Origin: FEB-10 sp963710645
GTDB taxonomy: Bacteria; Acidobacteriota; Thermoanaerobaculia; Thermoanaerobaculales; Sulfomarinibacteraceae
Assembly: GCA_963710645.1 (NCBI GenBank)
Contig: CAVQBD010000006.1
Coordinates: 248,001 to 312,000 of the forward strand
Reading direction: 5' to 3'
DNA: 64,000 nt
The position numbers were made by a program, and so were the translations under genes. The notes under the pieces were generated by a model. It saw only the letters and a program-made list of their open reading frames with translations. It ran no database searches and was not told the origin of the DNA. Shown here piece after piece: positions 52,670-61,239 of this stretch (the stretch's first letter is position 1; every line of letters starts with the position of its first letter).

Positions 52670-52678
52670 GGGGCCTCC

Positions 52679-53134
52679 TCACAGGGTGACGTAGATGAAC
52701 GTGTAGACGGCCATGCCGATGACAATCATCGAACCGATGGTGAAGAACGTGGCGCGGATCTCGTGAGACCTCCCGGTGAAGTAGGCCCAGAAGTGTCCCA
52801 GTCGAGAGGCAACGTAACCGAAGAGCAGCACCTGCGCGATCCAGAGCGGTGGCTGGGTGAAGACGAACAGCAGGCCAGCAAACAAGAACATTGGAATGTT
52901 CTCGGTGTCGTTGCGGTGCATTCGTCGTGATCTTTCAACGTAGTCATCGGGGTCGAGCTGACCCGGACGGGGATGTGGATTCACCGCGCCCGCGGCCGCG
53001 TCTTCGGGGTTGAGAAACCCTCCACCGACCTTCATCATCCTGGCAACGGTGATCCACCCCTGCCCCATCATCTTGATGATCATGAGAGTCGCGGCCGTCA
53101 CATAGGTCACGAAGACCGGATTGTCGAGCATCAT
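52679..53134 (-). CDS. MAPEG family membrane protein
   Basis: The ATG at 53134 overlaps the TetR stop codon (ATGA) and follows AGGAGGTG. The 151-residue protein has four predicted helices and the MAPEG pattern: RMHRNDTENIPMFLFAGLLF with the conserved R..N..E in helix 2, and ASRLGHFWAYFTGRSHEIRA near helix 3. MAPEG proteins include glutathione S-transferase-like membrane enzymes and eicosanoid enzymes; bacterial members may detoxify lipophilic electrophiles. Its coupling to a TetR repressor fits a chemical-stress response. Confidence 0.8.
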   Translation of the reverse strand: MMLDNPVFVTYVTAATLMIIKMMGQGWITVARMMKVGGGFLNPEDAAAGAVNPHPRPGQLDPDDYVERSRRMHRNDTENIPMFLFAGLLFVFTQPPLWIAQVLLFGYVASRLGHFWAYFTGRSHEIRATFFTIGSMIVIGMAVYTFIYVTL

Positions 53135-53808
53135 GTCGCACCTCCTTGTTGCACTGCGTCTCGGAACGTCTTGCACAGGTCGTCAATGAGATCCTCGTCG
53201 CTGTGAATCAACGGGTCCTTGGCTGCCGCCACGATCGCCTTCATGTTGAGAAGCCCGATGACAGCCATGTGAGCGGTGAAGGCAAACCGTCGAGGGTCGC
53301 GCGTGGTGGGGAACCCTCCGGTGTCTTGGTCCGCACGCAGCCGAGCTTCGGCGCCACCGTAAAACATCTCATTGATCGGCCGTATGCGCTCGAGCTCCTC
53401 GGGGCTGATGAGGCCCTCGAATTCACCGCCCGGCCCCATCTTGTAGGGAAACATGAAAAGCTCGAGACGGTCTCGATAACGACCGAAGACCGTGCGCATC
53501 AGCTGTTCGATGGCGTCACCACCACTCGTGGTCTGATCGACCGCAGCCTGCACCTCGGCGGCCGACTCCATCCATTCGCGGAGCAGCAGTTCGAAAAGCA
53601 CATCTTCCTTGGAATCGAAGTAGTAATAGAGCGCGGGCTTCGTGAGGCCGAGTTCGTCGGCGACGGCCGCCAGGGTGAAGCCCGCCAACCCGCTACGAAG
53701 TACAACATCGCGAGCGGTATCGAGGATCTCGGACCGGGTCTGGTCCCGCCGGCGTTCATTCCGGGCCTCTCGCTTGGCTTGGGAAAGCCTGTCTTTTGTT
53801 GAGGTCAT
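53131..53808 (-). CDS. TetR family transcriptional regulator
   Basis: The 225-residue protein has an N-terminal TetR helix-turn-helix: RSEILDTARDVVLRSGLAGF followed by TLAAVADELGLTKPALYYYF. The C-terminal ligand domain is helical and unique. It is the first gene of the TetR-MAPEG-MBL operon, and the promoter in front carries a near-palindrome that may be its own operator. An inducing ligand cannot be guessed beyond 'hydrophobic compound' by analogy to MAPEG substrates. Confidence 0.85.
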   Translation of the reverse strand: MTSTKDRLSQAKREARNERRRDQTRSEILDTARDVVLRSGLAGFTLAAVADELGLTKPALYYYFDSKEDVLFELLLREWMESAAEVQAAVDQTTSGGDAIEQLMRTVFGRYRDRLELFMFPYKMGPGGEFEGLISPEELERIRPINEMFYGGAEARLRADQDTGGFPTTRDPRRFAFTAHMAVIGLLNMKAIVAAAKDPLIHSDEDLIDDLCKTFRDAVQQGGAT

Positions 53809-53814
53809 GTGGTG

Positions 53815-53853
53815 AATTTACCGCAGTTAAAATTTTTTGTCAAGTAGTCAAAA
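53815..53853 (-). promoter_or_regulatory. Promoter and candidate operator of the TetR operon
   Basis: On the minus strand TTGACA (53843-53838) and TAAATT (53820-53815) are spaced by exactly 17 bp, just before the TetR start. TTTTGTCAAGTAGTCAAAA (53835-53853) overlaps the -35 and is a near-perfect dyad (7 of 9 position pairs), suggesting autoregulation. Confidence 0.65.
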
Positions 53854-53879
53854 TATCATGAATCCCTGACCGCCAATTC

Positions 53880-53921
53880 GTGAGTCGAAAGTCGAAAGTC
53901 GAAAGTCGAAAGTTGGAAGTC
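53880..53921. repeat. Heptamer tract, unit gaaagtc
   Basis: About five 7-nt units (gtgagtc, then gaaagtc three times, gaaagtt, ggaagtc) lie in the gap between the TetR promoter and the MMPL operon end. Confidence 0.65.
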
Positions 53922-53940
53922 CCACCCGCCCTCCCGGGAC

Positions 53941-54008
53941 GACGGCTGGTCACTGCGGCCGGAGGCCGCGAGTTAACCGCGGGAAGCGCTGTGGGGAGAT
54001 GGGCGCGA
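53941..54008 (+). repeat. Dispersed ~69-bp repeat, copy 2 (copy 1 at 13829-13897)
   Basis: gacggctggtcac, gcggccggaggccgc and ggggagatgggcgcg are in the same order as at 13829-13897. Both copies lie beside heptamer tracts. Confidence 0.65.
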
Positions 54009-54019
54009 TGGGAAATGAG

Positions 54020-54044
54020 AGCCCCCTCCCGAACAGAGGGGGCT
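54020..54044 (-). terminator. Candidate terminator after the MMPL gene
   Basis: AGCCCCCTC (54020-54028) and GAGGGGGCT (54036-54044) form a 9-bp GC-rich stem with a 7-nt loop. On the minus strand it is followed by a short T/C-rich stretch without a long T run, so termination is probable but not strong. Confidence 0.55.
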
Positions 54045-54068
54045 TGGAGATTCAGATCGTGGACCGGG

Positions 54069-56390
54069 TCAGTCCGCCGGTGCCACCTTCGGTTTGAGCC
54101 AGCAGGCCAGGGCCGGCAGAAGGACGATGGCGCCGACCATGTTGAGCAGGAACATGAAGGTCAGGAGGATCCCCATGTCGGCCTGGAACTTGAGCGGCGA
54201 GAAGATCCAGGTCGCCACTCCAACCGCCAGGGTGATCGCGGTGAACACGACCCCGGTGCCGGTGATGTTGAGGGTGATGCGATAGGCGTCGTGCAGCGAC
54301 TTGCCTTCTGACTGAATATTCCGGAGGCGGCTGTAGATATAGATTCCGTAGTCGACGCCGATCCCGACGCCGAGAGCCACCACCGGCAGGGTCGAAATCT
54401 TGAGTCCGATCTCGAGGAATGCCATCAAGGCGTAGGCCAGGAGCGACACCAGCATCAGTGGGATGACGATGCACAGGGTCCCCCTGAGGGACCGGAAGGT
54501 GATCAGGCACAGCACGATGATCGCCGCAAAGACCCACATCAGCATGGGGAACTGGGCGGCTGAAACCGTCTCGTTTGTGGCCGCCATGACACCCACGTTG
54601 CCGGTGGCGAGCCGGAATTCCAACTCGTCTGTTCCGAATTCGGCCTGGTAGGCCTTGACCTCTGCGACGATCCGATCGATTGTCTCGGCCTTGTGGTCGA
54701 CGGTATAGATATAGACCGGCATGACGCTGCATTCGGCATTCAGCAGCCCGGTACTGGTGTCGATATAGGTGACCGATTGGGCCATGGTCGAAGTGTTTCG
54801 TGGCAGTGTTCGCCATTTCAGGCTGCCCTCGTTCCAACCCGCGTTGACGATCTTTGCGACTCCGCCAATCCCGAAGACGGACTGCACGCCCGGTACGTTG
54901 CGCATGCGCCACTCGAATCGGTCGATGAGGGTCATGATGTCGTGTTCGGTGCAGGCCTCGGGATGGGTCTCGCTGATGGCCGTGATGACGTCGACACCGA
55001 TGGAGAAATGGCTGGTGATGACGTCGGTGTCGATATTGTAGACTGAGTTGGCCCTCAGCTCCGGTACTCCGGCGTGAAGATCACCGATCTTGATCTGGTT
55101 CGCCTTCCAGCCTCCGACTATGAACAGAACCCCTGCCACGGCAATGATCGCTGCCGCGGTCCGCGGTTCGGTCACTCCGGAGAGTTTTGCCCAGAACCGA
55201 TCGAGCTGTTGTTGGCGCTTGTGGAGTTTTGCTAGGTACCGTTCATCCAGATGAACGTAGGACAACAGCACGGGTACCAGTACCAAGTTGGTCAGGATGA
55301 TGGCGGCGATTCCAAGACTGGCGGTGATGGCCATTTCCTGGATCATGCGGATCTTTATCAGCATGATCGTGATGAACCCGATGCCGTCACTGGCGAGAGC
55401 GATGGCTCCGGGCACGATCAATTTTCGGAGGCCGGGTCGAGCTGCAGACATGCTGTCGGACCCGGCGTAGACCTCGGCACGAAAGGCGCTCACCATCTGG
55501 ACGCTATGGCTGACCCCGATGGCGAAGATCAGGAATGGCACCAGAATCGACATGGGGTCGATCCCGAAGCCGAGCAGGGTCAGCAATCCCAGCTGCCAGA
55601 TGACCGCGATGAGCGAGCATCCGATCACTATGACGGTGAGCTTGAAACTCTGGGAGTAGAGGTAGACGAAGACGACTGTGATCAGGAAGGCGACCAGGAA
55701 GAACAGCACGACCCGCGACGCGCCGGCAGCGATGTCACCGATGACTTTGGCGAAGCCGATGATGTGGTAGTCAAATTCAGCCCCCACCTCGCTGTTCTTG
55801 TACTTTCCACGGATTTCCTCGAGTTGAGCGGCGACGTCCAAATAGTCCAACCGCTCACCGGTGTTGGGATTGACCTCCAGCAGATTGGCGGCAACGATCG
55901 CGGCCGAGAAGTCGTTTGACACCAGCCGACCCATGTAGTTGGACTTGAGCACGTTTTCTCGGACCTGTGCGAGGCCCTCTGGGGTGGGTTCGTAGTCTTC
56001 AGGAACGACGTTGCCGCCCGCGATTCCGTCCTCCACCACTTCGGTAAACCGAACGTTTGGGGTAAACAGGGACATGACCCGCCCGCGGTCCACACCGGGG
56101 ATGAAAAAGACGTCGTCAGTAACCTCCTGCAATACCTGAAAAAACTCGGGAGTGAAGATGTCGCCGTTTGGATTTCGGATCGCAATGACCACACGGTTGG
56201 CTCCACCAAACGCATCGCGGTACTCGAGGTAGGTCTTCATGTAGGAGTGCTCGAGGGGCAGCAGTTTTGCGAAGCCGGCGTCGATCTTGAGGTGCGACGC
56301 CTGGTAAACCATGAATACCGTCATCAAAATGAAGAACGCAATCAACATCCGTCGGTGGCCGAAGATGAAATTTTCAACGAAGTTGGTCAT
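54069..56390 (-). CDS. MMPL/RND superfamily transporter
   Basis: The 773-residue protein has twelve predicted helices in two repeats (an N-terminal helix IFGHRRMLIAFFILMTVFMV, then a block of five, and the same again) with large periplasmic loops. The charged helix typical of RND pumps is seen around residues 230-260, and MMPL-type segments such as ALGVGIGVDYGIYIYSRL and FLIFAIGVSHSVQMVSAF are present. RND/MMPL proteins move lipids or hopanoid-like molecules using the proton gradient. It is the last gene of the DUF1302-DUF1329-YCF48-MMPL cluster, so its load is probably a hydrophobic envelope compound (inference). Confidence 0.85.
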   Translation of the reverse strand: MTNFVENFIFGHRRMLIAFFILMTVFMVYQASHLKIDAGFAKLLPLEHSYMKTYLEYRDAFGGANRVVIAIRNPNGDIFTPEFFQVLQEVTDDVFFIPGVDRGRVMSLFTPNVRFTEVVEDGIAGGNVVPEDYEPTPEGLAQVRENVLKSNYMGRLVSNDFSAAIVAANLLEVNPNTGERLDYLDVAAQLEEIRGKYKNSEVGAEFDYHIIGFAKVIGDIAAGASRVVLFFLVAFLITVVFVYLYSQSFKLTVIVIGCSLIAVIWQLGLLTLLGFGIDPMSILVPFLIFAIGVSHSVQMVSAFRAEVYAGSDSMSAARPGLRKLIVPGAIALASDGIGFITIMLIKIRMIQEMAITASLGIAAIILTNLVLVPVLLSYVHLDERYLAKLHKRQQQLDRFWAKLSGVTEPRTAAAIIAVAGVLFIVGGWKANQIKIGDLHAGVPELRANSVYNIDTDVITSHFSIGVDVITAISETHPEACTEHDIMTLIDRFEWRMRNVPGVQSVFGIGGVAKIVNAGWNEGSLKWRTLPRNTSTMAQSVTYIDTSTGLLNAECSVMPVYIYTVDHKAETIDRIVAEVKAYQAEFGTDELEFRLATGNVGVMAATNETVSAAQFPMLMWVFAAIIVLCLITFRSLRGTLCIVIPLMLVSLLAYALMAFLEIGLKISTLPVVALGVGIGVDYGIYIYSRLRNIQSEGKSLHDAYRITLNITGTGVVFTAITLAVGVATWIFSPLKFQADMGILLTFMFLLNMVGAIVLLPALACWLKPKVAPAD

Positions 56391-56411
56391 AGCGCCGCTC
56401 TCCTTTCCCGA

Positions 56412-57458
56412 TCAGTCCGAGGCCTGGGCGAGGTCGCTGAACGACATTGCCCGGACCCCGAACTCGCCCACCAACACCAATGAACCATCCTGTGTCTCAA
56501 CCACCGCCGAGATACCGCGGCGATTGGACTGCTGATGAAGCTCGAAGGTGTGTCCGCCGTCCGTTGAAATGAGCACGGCGCCACCGAGTCCCGAGATGAG
56601 GATCGTGCCGTCCGAAAGACGGATGCCGTTGGTCAGCATGGCCACGGTTCCGGTTTCGATTTCGGTCCAGCTCTCGCCGGCGTCGTCGGACCTGAAGAGG
56701 TGGCCACGCAGCCCGAAGAACAAAACGGCGTCGTCATCGAGGGGGAGCACGCCAAAGAACGAACCCTCGTAAGGTGATTGGAGCACCTTCCATGTGGCGC
56801 CGGCGTCGTCGGAGCGGTACATCATTCCGGCTTCTGCAGCCAGATAGAGCCGGCCGCTGGCGGCGCGGGCGATCTCGTGAAGGTGGAAGTCGTCGTCGCC
56901 GATCGGCTCGAATGTCCACGTGCGTCCGCTGTCGGAGGTGACGTAGAAACTGCCGTACGCGCCGATCGCCACACCGTTCTCGGCATCCGAAAACCAGACA
57001 TCGAAGAAAGGCGCTTCTTCCTCGGGCGCCCAGTTGACGAGGTCCCACGTGACGCCGCCGTCGGATGTGCGGAGGATTGCCGAGTCGTGCCCCACCGCCC
57101 ATCCGAGGTCTCGGTCATGGAAATACACGGCGGTCAACCCCGCCCGGGTCGGGGATTGGGATTGTTCCCAGGTTGCGCCGCCGTCGGATGACAGCAGGAT
57201 ATGACCCCTTTCGCCCACCGCCACCAGTGCTCCGTCAGCGGTGGCGACGTCGAGGGTGAGAGCCTTTGTGGCGAGCGGTGCCATGACGGCAGCCTGCGGC
57301 TGGGCTTCATCCTGTGCGATCGATGGGTTCCCTCCGCCGACCGCGATGAGGACGACCAGGCCGGTCAGGATCAAGGGGGCTACCCGAGACGAGAATCGTC
57401 TGTTCATGAACCCGTGAGTCGCTCGGGCGAAGCAATGGCTTGATGGTTGTCTTTCCAT
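56412..57458 (-). CDS. YCF48-type beta-propeller protein
   Basis: I use ATG 57458, preceded by GGGAGA; the frame extends further upstream without sense. The protein of 348 residues has a signal peptide (FSSRVAPLILTGLVVLIAVGG) and seven-blade Asp-box repeats (LSSDGGATWEQ, RTSDGGVTWDL, VTSDSGRTWTF, RSDDAGATWKV, RSDDAGESWTE, STDGGHTFEL), as in the photosystem II assembly factor YCF48. In non-photosynthetic bacteria such proteins accompany RND/MMPL pumps. It probably helps assemble or stabilise the envelope complex encoded here. The gap to the MMPL gene is 21 bp. Confidence 0.8.
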   Translation of the reverse strand: MERQPSSHCFARATHGFMNRRFSSRVAPLILTGLVVLIAVGGGNPSIAQDEAQPQAAVMAPLATKALTLDVATADGALVAVGERGHILLSSDGGATWEQSQSPTRAGLTAVYFHDRDLGWAVGHDSAILRTSDGGVTWDLVNWAPEEEAPFFDVWFSDAENGVAIGAYGSFYVTSDSGRTWTFEPIGDDDFHLHEIARAASGRLYLAAEAGMMYRSDDAGATWKVLQSPYEGSFFGVLPLDDDAVLFFGLRGHLFRSDDAGESWTEIETGTVAMLTNGIRLSDGTILISGLGGAVLISTDGGHTFELHQQSNRRGISAVVETQDGSLVLVGEFGVRAMSFSDLAQASD

Positions 57459-57541
57459 CTCGGGATCTCCCGTCATCGTCGTGACATCAAAGGAAGAGGG
57501 CGGGCGTGCGATCATCGCACGCCCGCCCAACCACCGGTGTC

Positions 57542-58915
57542 TCAGCGTACGCCCGTCCGGCGAAGGGCCGCCGGCGTGTAGTCGTCGAGGGTGCGTTTGA
57601 TGTTGAAGTTGTAGGCCTCATACTCGCTGTTGAGGCCGATGGCGAGATAACGACCGGCCTGGAGGTCGGTGTGGACCTCGAGAGCGGTCCACACACTGGG
57701 AACGTTGTAGTAGGTGATGGCGTGGCCTTCGGACACCCGCCACAGCTGGTCGCGATTGTCATAGGCGTCCACGACGACGATCTGCCAGCTATCCTCGTCG
57801 ATGTAGAACACCCGCCGTTTGTAGATATGACGGGCGCCTTCCTTGAGGGTCGCGTCCACCACCCAGACCCGGTGGAGTTCGTAACGCGGGAATTCCTGGT
57901 TGATGTGCAGCGGCCACAGGATGTCCTTGAATTTCACTTCCGGGTCTTGCAGCTTGTACGAGTTGTAGGGAACGTAGATCTCCTGTTTGCCGACCAGTTT
58001 CCAGTCGTAACGGTCCACAGCACCGTTGTACATGTCGAACTGGTCCGAGGTGCGCATGGAGTCGGCCGCCGTGCCCGGATTGTCGTAGGCCACGTTCGGT
58101 GCCCGGCGAACCCGGCGTTGTCCCGGGTTGTAAAGCCAGGCGTTGCGGTGTTCCTTGACCTGGTTGAGGGTTTCACCCACGAGCAGGACGCCCCCGGCAA
58201 GGCGTGCCGGTGCCCGCACCTCCTGTTTGAAGAACAGGATCTTGTTGGCGAGGTCGGCTTCGGTCATGCCCTCCATGCTGTACTGCATGTAGAACTCGTC
58301 GTAGAACTCCACCAGGGTGTAGCTGCCGCCACGGGTCGGGGCAGCCTGGCCGATGCGACGGGACGCGCCGTCGGCCCGGTAACGCAGCAAATGGTTCCAG
58401 ATGGCCTGGACACCCTCCTTGGGAATGGGGAAGGGGATACCGTTGATGGCGCCGGTGACGCCGTACCCGTTCTCCACCAATTGCGCGGTTCCTGCGATCT
58501 CCTTGGTCTTGTCGTAGATCCGCTGCGGGAAGGCCGCGCTCCGGCGGGTGGGGTAGACCTTCATCATGTAGGTGTCGGGATAGGTGGTCAGCAGAGCCTT
58601 CTGTCCCACCGTGAGCTTGTCGGCGTACTGGTCCATGTTGGCCGCGGTGATGGTGAAGAGGACCTCGTCGTCGGCGAATGGATCGACAAAATGCTTGCCC
58701 GGCTCATACCCCGCGGGAGGAGTCGTGATGCCGCCGGTCCACGCCGGGATGGTACCTTCGGCGTTGCCCGCCTTCACGGCACCCACGGGTGTCAGTTCGG
58801 TGCCGAGCTTGGCGATCTCTTCCGGTGACAGCTGGGCCCACACCGGTGTCGCGATAAAGGCCGCGAGCACCAGCGCGCAGCCGAGAGTGATCATAGTGTT
58901 CGTGCGCATTGTCAT
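57542..58915 (-). CDS. DUF1329 family periplasmic protein
   Basis: The 457-residue protein starts at ATG 58915 behind GGGAGG and has a signal peptide (MITLGCALVLAAFIATPVWA). Full-length DUF1329 features are present: AGYEPGKHFVDPFADDEVLF, GMTEADLANKILFFKQEVRA, LVGKQEIYVPYNSYKLQDPE, LHRVWVVDATLKEGARHIYK and the C-terminal YNFNIKRTLDDYTP. The family is thought to resemble LolB/LolA-type lipid-binding folds and to act in the periplasm. It always travels with DUF1302, as here. Confidence 0.85.
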   Translation of the reverse strand: MTMRTNTMITLGCALVLAAFIATPVWAQLSPEEIAKLGTELTPVGAVKAGNAEGTIPAWTGGITTPPAGYEPGKHFVDPFADDEVLFTITAANMDQYADKLTVGQKALLTTYPDTYMMKVYPTRRSAAFPQRIYDKTKEIAGTAQLVENGYGVTGAINGIPFPIPKEGVQAIWNHLLRYRADGASRRIGQAAPTRGGSYTLVEFYDEFYMQYSMEGMTEADLANKILFFKQEVRAPARLAGGVLLVGETLNQVKEHRNAWLYNPGQRRVRRAPNVAYDNPGTAADSMRTSDQFDMYNGAVDRYDWKLVGKQEIYVPYNSYKLQDPEVKFKDILWPLHINQEFPRYELHRVWVVDATLKEGARHIYKRRVFYIDEDSWQIVVVDAYDNRDQLWRVSEGHAITYYNVPSVWTALEVHTDLQAGRYLAIGLNSEYEAYNFNIKRTLDDYTPAALRRTGVR

Positions 58916-58927
58916 GCCTCCCTTCCC

Positions 58928-60864
58928 CTAGAACGAGAACTTGACGAAACCGCCGATGAAATCGCGGTCGTTGATAAGGTTGTACCGGCTCGCTCCGCTA
59001 TAGCTGGTGTAGCTGAGATCGATCTCCCAGCGATTCTGGTAGGTGGTGCCGATGCCGATTGTGAAAGCGGTGCGGCCGTCGATGAAGTTGCCGCCAGGAC
59101 CCGGGGTCACGCCGTCTACGTCCTGCTGCCACGCGAATCTCGGTGCCAGCGACCAAGCGCCGATGGCGTTGTTGTAGGTCAGCTTGCCCGCCAGTCTATA
59201 ACCCCACGAGGTGGGGTCGGCGAAGTGCTCCGCCTTTTCATAGGGCTTGCCCGCGTGGGCGCCACCCGGCAGCTCGTGGATCGGATTGCCGCTGGTGTAG
59301 GTGCCCGGTCCCTCGTAGCGCAGCTCGTCCTTGCTTGGCATCCCCGAGACGTGGGTGACTGCCGGCTCGAGGACCAGCACGCCCTGGTCGGCGCCGAGAA
59401 TCCTCGACCAGATCTTGGTGAGGGTGAACTGGAATTGGAAGGCATCGTGCAGCCGGTAGCCGTTGATCTCCGTGGAGAAATCGACGCCGCCGGGCGCCAC
59501 CTGGTTGGTGGCCGCAAGTCCCGCCGAGATCGGCGACAGAGCGGCGAAAAGCAGCTCCACGTCATCCATCAAGTAGGGCGCGTCCTGGCGATAGGACGCC
59601 TCGCCCTGGAAGGCGATGCCCGATCTGCCCAGCTGTGCGTTCCAGCTGACACCGAAGAGCTTGATGTCCTCTGGGTAGGCGACGTAGTAGGACGCCGTGG
59701 CGGCGAAGGCGTCGGTGCCCGCGAGGGTGGCCGTCTGACCGGCGATCGCGTCGACGGTGGGATCGACACCGGGAGGCACGGCGAAGTAGTTGTAGGTCCC
59801 CAGGGCGGCGGCCGCGCCCGCCGCACTGGCCGCCATGGCCCCCTCCACCGTCCCGGAGATGCCGTTGATGGTGGGCAGACGGCTGTGGTAGTTGATGAAG
59901 TAGAAGCCGAACTCGGTGCCGCCGAGGCTGGGCACGAACCACCTCAGGGCGAGACCGTACTGGCCACCGTCGTCGGGATCGCGGTCTGGCGACCGGGGGA
60001 CCCCCATAAGGGGATGATCCGTTGGCCCCGTGTACCATGGCCACGGCGATTCTCCGGTGTCCGGAGTGGTGGCGAAACCGATGAAGACGGTTTCGCCGCC
60101 CCTACCAGCGAAGTCGTTGGTGGAGAAATAGGTGCCCGGAGGATCGATGACCGTCTCCTCCCACTCGAACTGATAGTAGGCCTCGACCGAAAGTTGGGAA
60201 CTGAGGTCGAAGAACCCCACAGCATGCCCACCGGCCGGTAGGCCTCGCGCAGCTCGGCTCCCGGCACCCGCAGGGCGGAAACATCCACCGGGTTGGTGAT
60301 GCCGATGCCGCCTTGGATGAAGGTGCTCTCACCCCAGTTGAGGACCTGACGACCGAGCCGGAGTTGGCCTCCTCCGTTGCCCAGCGGGAACCGCCACCAG
60401 GCGTAGGCGTCGAGCAGCTCGACCCGGTTGCCGGCCCAGTCGAGGGCTTCGTCGGTCAGCTCGGTTCGTTCGCAGCAGTCGTTCATCAAGGCAAAATCAT
60501 AAAACGCGCTGCCTCGGGCGAAAAACCCGAAGTCGTGTTGGCCGGCCCGGGTGGCGAAGTCGAGATCCACAGTGGCCTTCAAGGCGTTGCTCACCAGGGA
60601 GCCCTTGTCGAAGTTGAGGTTGCCGTCGTCGCCGTTGACCGACCACGCCGTTCCCCCCTCGAATGGGCTGATGATGCTCAAGTCCCGTTCCTGCATTCGG
60701 TAGCGGGCGCCCCACGAGAGAGTGGTGTCAAGGTTGAGGCGATACTTTCCGCTGGACGGCCCAAGGTCGATCGCCCCGGCCGGCACTGCAGTCAGGACCA
60801 GGACCGCGGCGAGGGCCATCAGGACCACGTCACGTCCCCTCGGGATCAGACTATATTCCGACAT
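58928..60864 (-). CDS. DUF1302 family outer-membrane protein, one frameshift
   Basis: The gene starts at ATG 60864 (MSEYSLIPRG) behind ggagggaggag, with a signal peptide (VVLMALAAVLVLTAVPAGA). The first frame (LNLDTTLSWGARYRMQERDL to VGMLWG) breaks in a run of four C at 60215-60218; adding one base joins VGMLWG to FFDLSSQLSVEAYYQFEWEE and gives 645 residues. The protein is a DUF1302 beta-barrel and ends NDRDFIGGFVKFSF, with a terminal aromatic as in outer-membrane proteins. With DUF1329, YCF48 and MMPL it forms a known four-gene envelope cluster. Confidence 0.85.
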
Positions 60865-61239
60865 CGTACTCATCTCCTCCCTCCAATCTTCAAGACCGTT
60901 GATGCTGATGGGAAACACGGAAAGCCCGACACGCCCCAAAAGTGGCGGCGGCCGGGTGATCGACTGTTGGGTTGGCGAGGGGTGGGCCGAAGGCGGGAGC
61001 GCGCGGCCCCATTTAACAGGGCACTGACCTGTACAAGCCAGGACCAGTCGCAACGCCGTCCCCCCTTCCCAGATCGATGGCATCGATGAACTCTGACTCA
61101 ATGGCTTCCGTGAGCATAGCATGAGAACCCACGAACTTGATGGTCTGTCCGATAACCGCAAGCGATTCTGAGACTGCCTCCATGCATGATTTCCGGCGGG
61201 CCCACGGGACCGGTCCAGCATTGGAGCGTTTCCTTCCGA
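60865..61239. other. Intergenic region upstream of the DUF1302 operon
   Basis: This 375-bp gap has no supported gene; open frames here are continuations of other frames without ribosome sites. It should hold the promoter of the DUF1302 operon and the end of the peroxiredoxin transcript, but I cannot mark a clear -35/-10 pair. Confidence 0.5.

Noticed and set aside
53880..53921. Heptamer tracts as a CRISPR array
   Set aside because: Units are 7 nt, head to tail, without 20-70-nt unique spacers, and no cas gene is present.
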